NCBI GenBank assembly: GCA_017656425.1
Contig: JACDNV010000006.1
Coordinates: 106,542 to 170,541, forward strand
Direction: 5' to 3'
Origin: Candidatus Neomarinimicrobiota bacterium
GTDB taxonomy: Bacteria; Fidelibacterota; UBA2242; B5-G15
Length of the DNA stretch: 64,000 nucleotides
The notes below the pieces were generated by a model, which did not search any database, was not told the DNA's origin, and saw nothing but the letters and a program-made list of their open reading frames with translations. Positions 1 to 8,148 of the stretch are shown here, one piece after another; positions within the stretch are counted from its first letter, which is position 1; each line of letters begins with the position of its first letter. A program made the translations under genes and the position numbers.

Positions 1-1350
1 ACACAATTCCTGTTCAATATCAGGAAACAGCACTAACAGAATCATCGAATACCATTCTACATCTGATGGATCTAAATACGCATAATCAAAACATTCAAGG
101 AATCGCGCAACATCTCTTCCCTTTTTATCTTTTATCCATATCGCAGCGTTTGATATCGGGCAACTAAACTCATTGAATATCAGTCGAGCAAGTCTCAGCG
201 CACCTTCCTCGTCATCCTTATATGACGGTGAATTTCGAATCAAATCATATATCCTTTGTTGAATGGTTAGGGTTCTATCAAACCAAGCCTGATAATTTTT
301 AAGAGCAACCTTTACTAAATCAGTTGCCCTTGTTTTTTTGTTTTTAAAAGACTTTACATATCTTCTTTCAAATTTCGCACCATCAATATAACGCTGAATC
401 GGGAAATCTAAAGCTATTCCAAGAGGAATTTTAATTGATTCCTTTGGACCCAAGGAAAAAGTAAGGCTTATGGCTGAACCATAGTCCTGATTCAATTTAG
501 GTGGCCTTTTCTCATAAAAAGTGCCATCATCGTTTAATAATAAATCCTGTTTCAATCTGTTCAAGCAGAAATAGGGTTGCAGATCTATCTTCACTCGGTC
601 AGTTTCGGGACATGCTATTACCATCCTGTCTTCACACTCTTTACTTGCCATTACTATACCTTTAATTCCATCTTTCTCAAATACAGTGTGTACATGTCCT
701 TTTATGGGTGTAGAGCATATATAAACTGTGTCCTGGTCAAGGGGCTTTAACTCCTTTTCTTGTAGATTTACCAAACTCGGCCTCGGCAGTACCAGAGTAA
801 TCTCGTGCAATCTGTCATCATTGTTTTTAATTTCAAACTCCTCAACTCCAATTGGCATGAGTGCCTGTTCCCTATCATATAGGAATGGTGATATAAACTT
901 TCTTGAAACAGTAATACTATCGGTATTATAAACTACTTCGGCAAGTGGAGTAGCCATAGAAATTGAGATATACCTCTCATCAAGGGGAGGATGATAATAG
1001 TTCTTAAGGGCAGGAACATCATCGGGTGTCTCAACAAGTGCTGGATTTCTTCTTGTTAGCATGGTAGTCTTCTCGTCAACTCTTATGAAAGGAGCTGATC
1101 CAAATTGAATCGCATTCTGATTCAACAAAATTAACCGTCCAGCATTATTAAGGCGGTTATATAGACCATCCGGAGAAATACCTATTGATAACGTAGGTAT
1201 TCCTTGAAGAGCTATTGTTTGAGGAAATAGAAGTGTTTTCGACATTCCTTGGAAATGAACAGTCATGCGATTTTTTTCATAAACTTCAGATATTTCAGAA
1301 CCAGAAATTGTACAGATATCCCTGATCCTTAAAGAATACTTTTTATCCAT
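1..1350 (-). CDS. GH116-family beta-glycosidase (N-terminal 450 residues, cut by window edge)
   Basis: The frame is open from an ATG at 1350 to the window edge, so only the first 450 residues are visible. The first ~330 residues have no motif I can name but sit where the beta-sandwich N-terminal domain of GH116 (GBA2 type) is expected. Near the edge 'FLECFDY ... VEWYSMILLVLFPDIEQ' matches the signature of the GH116 catalytic barrel, where a Glu in this neighbourhood is important. There is no signal peptide, so the enzyme is probably cytoplasmic. Known family members act on beta-glucosides and beta-xylosides, and the xylan operon context (21 bp after the GH3 gene) favours xylo- or gluco-oligosaccharide hydrolysis. 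Family assignment is from recalled motifs. Substrate is inference. Confidence 0.75.
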   Translation of the reverse strand, partial: MDKKYSLRIRDICTISGSEISEVYEKNRMTVHFQGMSKTLLFPQTIALQGIPTLSIGISPDGLYNRLNNAGRLILLNQNAIQFGSAPFIRVDEKTTMLTRRNPALVETPDDVPALKNYYHPPLDERYISISMATPLAEVVYNTDSITVSRKFISPFLYDREQALMPIGVEEFEIKNNDDRLHEITLVLPRPSLVNLQEKELKPLDQDTVYICSTPIKGHVHTVFEKDGIKGIVMASKECEDRMVIACPETDRVKIDLQPYFCLNRLKQDLLLNDDGTFYEKRPPKLNQDYGSAISLTFSLGPKESIKIPLGIALDFPIQRYIDGAKFERRYVKSFKNKKTRATDLVKVALKNYQAWFDRTLTIQQRIYDLIRNSPSYKDDEEGALRLARLIFNEFSCPISNAAIWIKDKKGRDVARFLECFDYAYLDPSDVEWYSMILLVLFPDIEQELC

Positions 1351-1371
1351 AACAAACCCCTTTGTATTTTT

Positions 1372-3192
1372 TTAGCAATATGATAGATCAAGTGAAATAT
1401 CTTTTTTTCTTGGCGCCTCCTGCCTGATAACTTTTCCCTTTGCTACTTGAAGGTTAATCGGGATCTTGGTTGTAGGACATGGCTGAAATTTTCCAAACAA
1501 TAAATCTGCAGCAGCTCTTATTGAATCGGGAGTAGCACTAAAGTTACATATGACGGCATCGGCTTCCTCAGTTGCCCCATAGGGATAAGGAGTATTTGTA
1601 ACAACAATAACTGTATGACCTGCCTCTTTCAATTTTTTTACAAGAAGTTGATTATTTCCGGACTTTACTATACGAGCATAGTAATTCGTCATGACTACAA
1701 GATTTGCTTGTTTTGCAAGCTCTAGACATTCGTTTATCTCCTCTTCGTAAGCAGAAAAATCTGTATCGGTTAGAATAAGATTCGTAGAATGTGTCGACAT
1801 AGCTTCGCAAAACATGTGGGTATGATGATATGGATCCTTACCAACAAATTCATAAGGTATGCGTTGTTCAATAACTAGAATTCTCTTATTCTTATCAAGA
1901 GGTAACAGTTTTTTATTATCCCACATAATAACAATTGATTTTTTTGCTATATCCCATGAAAAATCTATAACCTTCTTATCCCTTACGATCTTGTGAGTTT
2001 TTTTCGGATCTCTTTTTCCAGCAGTTTTAAATAATCCTTGATCATATTTCATTTTTAATAGTCTTGTCACTGCTTCGTCAATTCTTTCCATTGGTATTTC
2101 ACCTTCCTGAACAGCTCGCTTAATACCAAAGAAACATTGACTTCTTGATTCATCATCAGCCTTAAGCAGGATAGTATCCACACCTGCTTTTATTGCTTTT
2201 ACGCAGGCTTCTGGCAATGGCCAGTTCTTTAAAATTGCTGCCATACCTATTGCATCGGATACGATAACTCCTTCAAAACCAAGCTCTTCTCTCAGCACCC
2301 CTTTCAAGATTTTCTCTGAAAGAGTTGCTGGATACTCTTCATCGTATGCAGGATATACCGAGTGAGCAGTCATTATTGCCTTTACACCAGCATCTATAGC
2401 GGCTTTAAATGGTACTAATTCAACCTCGTACATTCTCTTTTTATCAACACGAATCACGTCCAGAACATCATGCGCGTCAGTTGCAGAATCACCTCTCCCT
2501 GGAAAATGTTTTGCAGTCGCTACAAGCCCACCATCCTGCAGACCTTTAACCAAAGCAGCTGCATGTTTGGCACAGAGATGCGGATCATCGCTGAATGACC
2601 TAACCCCAATTTCGGGATTAGCAGGATTGATATTTACATCACAAACTGGTGAATAGATTTGTGTTACACCAATAGCGGTCAACATTCTGCCTATTGTAAG
2701 ACCTATTTTATAGGTTATATCAGTATCACCAATGGCTGCCATACCCATAGGTGGAGGAAATTGTCTTATTCCACCAGACATATAATCATTCTTGAAATCA
2801 CCTTCAAAATCTATTGTCATATGAAGAGGGATACCAGACGGACGGCTAAGGGCTATTCGCTGCAATTTATTCAATCTTTCAGTGTACTCTTCTGGTGTGA
2901 TACTGATACCAAATGTCCTTCCATCAAAATAAGTGTTTGCTATTTTAAAATAACCTTCTGGTTCAACAAAATTTGGGTCTATTTGTGAATTACCCCAATA
3001 AAGATTTTTGCATGTCTCCAGTGCATAAGGCTCAAGACATAATCCACCGCAAAGCAATCTTGTAATTTGCTCTGTACCACTTGGGGTAATAATTGCACCA
3101 CGCCAGGTAAAAGTTAAAAGTTGACCAATCTTATCATCTAAAGTCATTTGACTTAATTTTTCACTTATAAATTTATCTCTTGCATTTGACAT
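1372..3192 (-). CDS. GH3 beta-N-acetylhexosaminidase/NagZ-type glycoside hydrolase
   Basis: Two-domain GH3 protein of 606 residues. Residues 13-375 form the barrel with 'KHFPGRGDSATDAH' (228-241), where the Asp239-Ala-His241 pair corresponds to the Asp-His acid/base dyad of NagZ-type enzymes. 'VSDAIGM' places the nucleophile at Asp313. The C-terminal ~200 residues resemble the second domain of two-domain NagZ relatives. A GTG three codons upstream lies inside the Shine-Dalgarno AGGAGGTG, so the ATG at 3192, with 7-nt spacing, is the real start. There is no signal peptide, so it is cytoplasmic. The second His of the usual KHFPGHG is Arg here. Some enzymes of this clade act as phosphorylases. 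In this xylan neighbourhood the substrate could be a xylo- or amino-sugar oligosaccharide. It lies 15 bp after the kinase gene, in one operon. Confidence 0.85.
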   Translation of the reverse strand: MSNARDKFISEKLSQMTLDDKIGQLLTFTWRGAIITPSGTEQITRLLCGGLCLEPYALETCKNLYWGNSQIDPNFVEPEGYFKIANTYFDGRTFGISITPEEYTERLNKLQRIALSRPSGIPLHMTIDFEGDFKNDYMSGGIRQFPPPMGMAAIGDTDITYKIGLTIGRMLTAIGVTQIYSPVCDVNINPANPEIGVRSFSDDPHLCAKHAAALVKGLQDGGLVATAKHFPGRGDSATDAHDVLDVIRVDKKRMYEVELVPFKAAIDAGVKAIMTAHSVYPAYDEEYPATLSEKILKGVLREELGFEGVIVSDAIGMAAILKNWPLPEACVKAIKAGVDTILLKADDESRSQCFFGIKRAVQEGEIPMERIDEAVTRLLKMKYDQGLFKTAGKRDPKKTHKIVRDKKVIDFSWDIAKKSIVIMWDNKKLLPLDKNKRILVIEQRIPYEFVGKDPYHHTHMFCEAMSTHSTNLILTDTDFSAYEEEINECLELAKQANLVVMTNYYARIVKSGNNQLLVKKLKEAGHTVIVVTNTPYPYGATEEADAVICNFSATPDSIRAAADLLFGKFQPCPTTKIPINLQVAKGKVIRQEAPRKKDISLDLSYC

Positions 3193-3207
3193 GATTTTCA
3201 CCTCCTT

Positions 3208-4437
3208 TTATTTTTTAATTTCACTTTCCCAAACACCGCTGTTATTTGGACCTACCCAGAAACCATTTTCAAACTTCCATCCTTCTTCATTAATTACCAT
3301 ATTCTTTGTTTTCCATCCACTCTCAATTCTCCTAGTCAAATCCTCGAAACCTTTATTCCAGCTCAGGCCATCCGGAACAGTCACATTCATACTGCCAGCA
3401 GCGTTTGCGTACCTAAGGCAGGACTCTATTGTATGACCCCATACAAATGCAGCTATAAAACCAGCAATAGCTGAATCTCCACTTCCCAAAGCTCCTACAA
3501 ACTTTTCCTCCTCGTAGACAGGAAACCATAATTCCCTATTAGACCAGTTATCAAGATTAGCACATTTTGCTGCTCCCAGTTTATCCAGCCTATTTTTATC
3601 CGCTGTCCTTATGTATAGACCTCTATGACCGCACTTTATCATCGCTACCGCTGTACCCATTTCAATAAGATCTCTTCCTACATTCGAAATCTCTTTTACA
3701 GTTATGTGATCGAGCACGCTTTCACCTGGACCAAGATTAGCTCTTTTTTTAAGAAACTCATCCCTATATAAGAAGAAAAATATCTCTTCCGCACTGGGAA
3801 CCATCAAATCAGTGAGTAATACCCAATCTTCAAGAATTGCCCTCCAGTCCTGTTGCCCCGCATAACTATCTACATCAGGAAGGGATAAATCAAGAGCAGT
3901 TGTAGCATTTAATTCCTTTGTTTTCTTAAGTATTCTGGTAAGCTCAGTTCCCTTATTTTCATAAAGCTTTCTCATCCATGGTGGATATCCAAAAAGCACT
4001 AATTTGGCTCTTTCAACTAGATCGAAATCCATATCATCGTATCCAAAAGTATCATTCGCACCACAATGATGTAGATAGAAACGATCAATTCCCGGTATAC
4101 ATATTGCAATTGTGTAAGAAGTTGATTCACCCTCAACCATTCTAATACCAGTGAAATGACCCTCATTTTCCTCATACCATCTCAGAACATCTTCACCAAA
4201 ATTGTCATTTCCAATCTTTCCGATCAATTCGGTTTTTACACCTAGACGTCTTATTGATACTCCGGCATTCGTAACAGGACCACCGCCTACAACGACGCAC
4301 TTCCCCATATTAATCATCTTACCAGGAATTAGTACATCCGTAACGCTATTTACTTTTTCTTTAATTGTGAATTCGGGTATAATATCAAGACAAATATGTC
4401 CTGCTGCTACGACCTCAATATCCTTTTCTTTTACCAC
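3208..4437 (-). CDS. PfkB/ribokinase-family carbohydrate kinase
   Basis: ATP-dependent sugar kinase of the ribokinase fold, 409 residues. 'GGGPVTNAG' near residue 51 is the first PfkB signature (substrate-side glycines). 'GSGDSAIAGF' at 318-327 is the second, with catalytic base Asp321. At 409 residues it is some 80-100 longer than most ribokinases, with an insert between ~180 and 270 and an extended C-terminus. Start is GTG at 4437, preceded by a G-rich Shine-Dalgarno. It lies between a GH10 gene (58 bp) and the GH3 gene (15 bp), so it probably phosphorylates a monosaccharide released by these enzymes. The substrate cannot be read from sequence. 2-keto-3-deoxygluconate or gluconate are alternatives worth considering because the uronate block of this window lacks its kinase. 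Confidence 0.8.
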   Translation of the reverse strand: MVKEKDIEVVAAGHICLDIIPEFTIKEKVNSVTDVLIPGKMINMGKCVVVGGGPVTNAGVSIRRLGVKTELIGKIGNDNFGEDVLRWYEENEGHFTGIRMVEGESTSYTIAICIPGIDRFYLHHCGANDTFGYDDMDFDLVERAKLVLFGYPPWMRKLYENKGTELTRILKKTKELNATTALDLSLPDVDSYAGQQDWRAILEDWVLLTDLMVPSAEEIFFFLYRDEFLKKRANLGPGESVLDHITVKEISNVGRDLIEMGTAVAMIKCGHRGLYIRTADKNRLDKLGAAKCANLDNWSNRELWFPVYEEEKFVGALGSGDSAIAGFIAAFVWGHTIESCLRYANAAGSMNVTVPDGLSWNKGFEDLTRRIESGWKTKNMVINEEGWKFENGFWVGPNNSGVWESEIKK

Positions 4438-4495
4438 TTTTCCCCCCTATCGTTAAACAAAATTTGTGCACTTTGGATTTTTTCTCATTTTCTAG

Positions 4496-5617
4496 TCATT
4501 TAAAATGTTCAATTAATGATTTTAATGCTAATTTAGGCTTACAATTTCTATCAAATAACATTGGATAGTCTTTTCTGCCTGATATCGGTAAATAATTTCT
4601 CCACGTCTGGCGGTCATGAACAGCCCATAGTGTAACTCTCTTTATGTTTTCTCTATACTTATGAAACAGAGAAAATAATTCAACATACCTGTCAGCAAGA
4701 GCCTTTTCGACTGATTCAGGTAAACCATCGACGTATGGATTATGAACCCTTTGAAATTCCGGAATAAGTAAAGAAATATCTACTGCTTCAGATTCCACTG
4801 GATAAATTGGAAGAACACTTATATCCATTTCAGACACAATAACCTTTACCCCTATTCTTGAAAGAGCAAGTATATAAGCCTCAATCTCTTCCAATCTGGG
4901 ATATTCCAGAAACCAGTGACCCTGTATTCCTACTCCATCAATACGGATACCTCTTTCTTTTAAACTTTCTATTAATTTCATAATACCTTGGCATTTAAAA
5001 GGCTTCTCAAAATTATAATCATTATAATACAATTCTGCATCTGGATCGGCTTCACGAGCAAACTCAAAGGCTTTTTGTATATAATCCTCCCCTATTATTT
5101 CATACCATTTACTATTTCTTAAACTCCCCTCCTCATCTACCGCCTCATTCACCACATCCCAGCCATGTATTTTACCTTTATAGCGTTCCATAACAGTAAA
5201 AATATGCTCCTTCATGCGCTTCAATAAGCCTTCACGATCTACCCAATTGCCTGATACATCCTTAAAAACCCAATCCGGAGTTTGCAAATGCCAGACAAGT
5301 GTGTGACCGATGGTAAAAATATTATATTTTTCACCCAATTCGACATATTTATCCACAGTTTCGAAATTGTATTCATTCGGTTTTGGGTGTACTTCTTCCC
5401 ACTTCAAAATATTTTCAGGGGTTACACTGTTAAAATGCTTTTTTAAAACATACAACGTCTCCCTTTCTTTGCCGCAGACTTGATCTTTGCTCAATGCAAC
5501 TCCAATATAAAAATCATCTTTGAAAACATCTTTTAATCCAGGGGAATTAGAATTTCCATCTTTATTCATAACTGTTTCTAAATTCCCTGAATTCTTACTT
5601 GAATTACACATATACAT
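4496..5617 (-). CDS. GH10 endo-beta-1,4-xylanase, probably intracellular
   Basis: Complete GH10 barrel, 373 residues. 'WDVVNEA' gives acid/base Glu158 and 'VSEMDI' gives nucleophile Glu263. 'HTLVWH' (105-110) is the conserved subsite -1 strand. The N-terminus is 'MYMCNSSKN' with an in-frame stop immediately upstream of the ATG and a Shine-Dalgarno 'AAGGAG', so no signal peptide can be present. The enzyme should be cytoplasmic, like known intracellular xylanases that trim imported xylo-oligosaccharides. It is a clear paralogue of the next GH10 gene 29 bp upstream in the operon. The ~35-residue linker before the barrel, starting just after a Cys, suggests that a lipoprotein ancestor lost its signal. 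That history is inference. Confidence 0.93.
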   Translation of the reverse strand: MYMCNSSKNSGNLETVMNKDGNSNSPGLKDVFKDDFYIGVALSKDQVCGKERETLYVLKKHFNSVTPENILKWEEVHPKPNEYNFETVDKYVELGEKYNIFTIGHTLVWHLQTPDWVFKDVSGNWVDREGLLKRMKEHIFTVMERYKGKIHGWDVVNEAVDEEGSLRNSKWYEIIGEDYIQKAFEFAREADPDAELYYNDYNFEKPFKCQGIMKLIESLKERGIRIDGVGIQGHWFLEYPRLEEIEAYILALSRIGVKVIVSEMDISVLPIYPVESEAVDISLLIPEFQRVHNPYVDGLPESVEKALADRYVELFSLFHKYRENIKRVTLWAVHDRQTWRNYLPISGRKDYPMLFDRNCKPKLALKSLIEHFK

Positions 5618-5646
5618 TTACTCCTTTCAGCTACTTTAATACAAAT

Positions 5647-6762
5647 TTATTTGTTTATTTTAGCCACCTCTAACACTGCATAAAAAGCTGGTTTCGGCAT
5701 ATAATTGCGGTCAAACAATAAAGGATAATCAGCTCTACCCCTTATTGGCCAGAAGTTCCTGAAAGATTGACCATCCTGCATACCCCATAGAGTAACCCTG
5801 CTTATTTTATCTTTGTGTTTTAGAAAAACCTCGAAAAATTCCCTATATCTATCAGCTAAAATCTTCTGCATTGAATCTGGTAACCCCTCGGCATATGGAT
5901 TCAGCTCTGCCCGCAAATCATATACCTTTGTAATATCCGCGCCTATTAACTCTGGATCAGGAAAAGGCAAGACTGTAACATCAAGTTCAGTAATCATAAT
6001 TTTCACACCCAAATCTGAAAATGCTTTTATACTTGCTTCTATATCTTCAAGGATCTCAGGATAATCCAATCCCCAATGTCCCTGCATACCTATACCATCA
6101 ATTTGTATCCCTTTTGACTGCAGTCTTTTTAATAGTCTTATCACACCTTCCCTTTTACCAGGTTTCCACATATTAAAATCATTGTAATAAAGTTCTGCAT
6201 CTGGATCAGCTTCATGGGCAAATTCAAACGCCAGCTCAATATATTCTTCTCCAATAATTTTTAACCACGGAGATTGTCTATAACTTCCATCATCGTTTAT
6301 AGCTTCATTAACAACATCCCAACCATGAATACGGCCTTTATATCTACCAACCACTTTGAATATATGATCTTTCATTCTTTTTATCAGAACGTCTTTTGAT
6401 ACAGGATTTCCATTATCATCTTTAAAAACCCACTGTGGCGTTTGATAATGCCAAACCAGCGTATGACCCACAATAAACATATTATTTTCTTCACCCAATC
6501 TTACAAAAGCATCAGCTGGGCTGAAATTAAAGCTATCAGGTACAGGATGAACTTCCGACCATTTTAAAATATTCTCAGGTGTAATACTGTTAAAATGCTC
6601 TTTTAATATGTCTAATGCAACTCTATCTTTACCAGATATTTGGTCTCTATTGAGAGCCACACCAATATAAAAAGCGTCTTCATAAGCTTTCCAGAGAGAT
6701 GGCTCCTTTGCACAAGAAAAAACTAATAACAATGAAATTAAAATTATGCTTAATTTTTTCAT
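5647..6762 (-). CDS. GH10 endo-beta-1,4-xylanase, lipoprotein
   Basis: GH10 xylanase of 371 residues. The first 17 residues are a lipoprotein signal (hydrophobic 'IILISLLLVFS' then Cys17), so the mature enzyme is membrane-anchored in the periplasm or on the outer membrane. 'WDVVNEA' gives acid/base Glu153, 'ITELDV' gives nucleophile Glu259, and 'HTLVWH' is at 100-105. The start at 6762 is chosen over a longer frame (6813) because it has a Shine-Dalgarno (AAGGGA), gives a proper lipoprotein signal and avoids overlap with the transporter gene. It is a paralogue of the signal-less GH10 next to it. The pair suggests stepwise xylan breakdown: this enzyme before the inner membrane, the other after import through the GPH symporter 16 bp upstream. 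Confidence 0.94.
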   Translation of the reverse strand: MKKLSIILISLLLVFSCAKEPSLWKAYEDAFYIGVALNRDQISGKDRVALDILKEHFNSITPENILKWSEVHPVPDSFNFSPADAFVRLGEENNMFIVGHTLVWHYQTPQWVFKDDNGNPVSKDVLIKRMKDHIFKVVGRYKGRIHGWDVVNEAINDDGSYRQSPWLKIIGEEYIELAFEFAHEADPDAELYYNDFNMWKPGKREGVIRLLKRLQSKGIQIDGIGMQGHWGLDYPEILEDIEASIKAFSDLGVKIMITELDVTVLPFPDPELIGADITKVYDLRAELNPYAEGLPDSMQKILADRYREFFEVFLKHKDKISRVTLWGMQDGQSFRNFWPIRGRADYPLLFDRNYMPKPAFYAVLEVAKINK

Positions 6763-6778
6763 TACAAATCCCTTTCTT

Positions 6779-8137
6779 TTATACCTCTGCAAAAGATTTT
6801 CTTCTCTCCTCAAGATCCCTCTCTATCTGCTTCATCATTTCCTTGCTTATACCATAGAAGAAAAGAGCTACCACTCCAACGTAAAAAGCAGCTGCAGGAA
6901 ATACACTCATAAGCATTTTTATCCCTAATAATGCCTTCTCTGTTTGTTCAATATTTGGGACGTATCCAAAAAGTGACAGCAACCAACCTGAAATAGCTCC
7001 TCCTACACCGAGACCAAACTTCAGACCAAACGTCGCAGCAGAAAAGGCAATTCCGGTAGCTCTTCTCCCTTTTCTCCATTCTGAATAATCAGCAACATCT
7101 GCCATCATCGCCCAGAGCATAGGTATTGTTATACCATATGAAAACTGGGCAATTACCTGAAGTATAAACATTATAGTAATAGCTTCTGGTGGCAAGAATA
7201 TAAATAGAAATATCATTGTTGCTGTTATAAAAAGGCAAACCCTAAAAGTATTTCTCTTCCCGTATAAGAGGGAAAATTTCTTTGTAAAGAATATTCCAAT
7301 AAGTGTAGCCACGTTCCCTAATATGTTAAACGTATCAAAATATTTAGGATTACCAACATAATATTTGAAATAGTATAAGGTAACACTTCCTCTTAATGAA
7401 AGGCTTATAAAAACAAAAATTGTCAATACAAAAAGTGCCATCCAGGGTTTATTATCAAGTAAATCTTTAACATCTTGCTTTAACGAACTTTTTTGCTTCG
7501 GATTTGGTTTTACTCTCTCTTTTGTGGTTAGGAATGTTATAATAAAAAACACAACGGCAATTATAGATAATAAACCGATTGTCATCTGGAATCCCTTTGC
7601 CTCATTTCCTTGACCAAAAAGGTCAACAAGTTTTCTACCGAATCCCTGAACAAGAAGTGCTGCTGACATGGCGAAGAAAAATCTGTAAGAGGCAAGGCTC
7701 GCTCTCTCTTCGATACTGCTTGTTAATACTCCAGTCATGGCTGAGTAAGGAATATTGTTAGCAGTGTACACTGTCCATAAAAGGAAGTATGTCACGTATG
7801 CATAAATTATTTTACCCGTAAGACTTAAGTTTGGTGTAGTAAAAGTTACAAAAAAGATTAATCCAAAGGGAGCAGCAGTCCACAAAACCCATGGTCTAAA
7901 TTTACCCCACTTTGTATTTGTCCTGTCTGATATTGCTCCCATAATCGGATCGGTTATAGCATCCCACATCCTCGCAAGTAAGAATAATGTACCTGCCACC
8001 CCTGCTGGTAATCCAAAAACATCAGTATAAAAATACATTAAGAACATCATTGCCGCCTGGAAAACAAAGTTTGCTGCACTATCACCCAGGCTGTAACCTA
8101 CTTTTTCTTTAATTGATAATTTTTGTGATTCAGTCAT
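6779..8137 (-). CDS. GPH-family glycoside:cation symporter
   Basis: Integral membrane transporter of 452 residues with about 12 hydrophobic segments, of the glycoside-pentoside-hexuronide:cation symporter family (MelB/XynB/XylP type, MFS superfamily). The family signature is clear in 'DPIMGAISDRTNTKWGKFRPW' (about 60-80), including the Asp of the cation site and the basic loop. The N-terminus 'KVGYSLGDSAANF' is also typical. It lies between GH30 (11 bp) and the lipoprotein GH10 (16 bp) in the same operon. It therefore most likely imports xylobiose or short xylo-oligosaccharides with Na+ or H+, feeding the cytoplasmic GH10, GH3 and GH116 enzymes. Substrate is inferred from context. Confidence 0.9.
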   Translation of the reverse strand: MTESQKLSIKEKVGYSLGDSAANFVFQAAMMFLMYFYTDVFGLPAGVAGTLFLLARMWDAITDPIMGAISDRTNTKWGKFRPWVLWTAAPFGLIFFVTFTTPNLSLTGKIIYAYVTYFLLWTVYTANNIPYSAMTGVLTSSIEERASLASYRFFFAMSAALLVQGFGRKLVDLFGQGNEAKGFQMTIGLLSIIAVVFFIITFLTTKERVKPNPKQKSSLKQDVKDLLDNKPWMALFVLTIFVFISLSLRGSVTLYYFKYYVGNPKYFDTFNILGNVATLIGIFFTKKFSLLYGKRNTFRVCLFITATMIFLFIFLPPEAITIMFILQVIAQFSYGITIPMLWAMMADVADYSEWRKGRRATGIAFSAATFGLKFGLGVGGAISGWLLSLFGYVPNIEQTEKALLGIKMLMSVFPAAAFYVGVVALFFYGISKEMMKQIERDLEERRKSFAEV

Positions 8138-8148
8138 TTATTACCTCA

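Noticed and set aside
728-931. Short plus-strand open frame opposite the GH116 gene
   Set aside because: It is antisense to a continuous, family-matching minus-strand frame and has no Shine-Dalgarno or recognisable motif.
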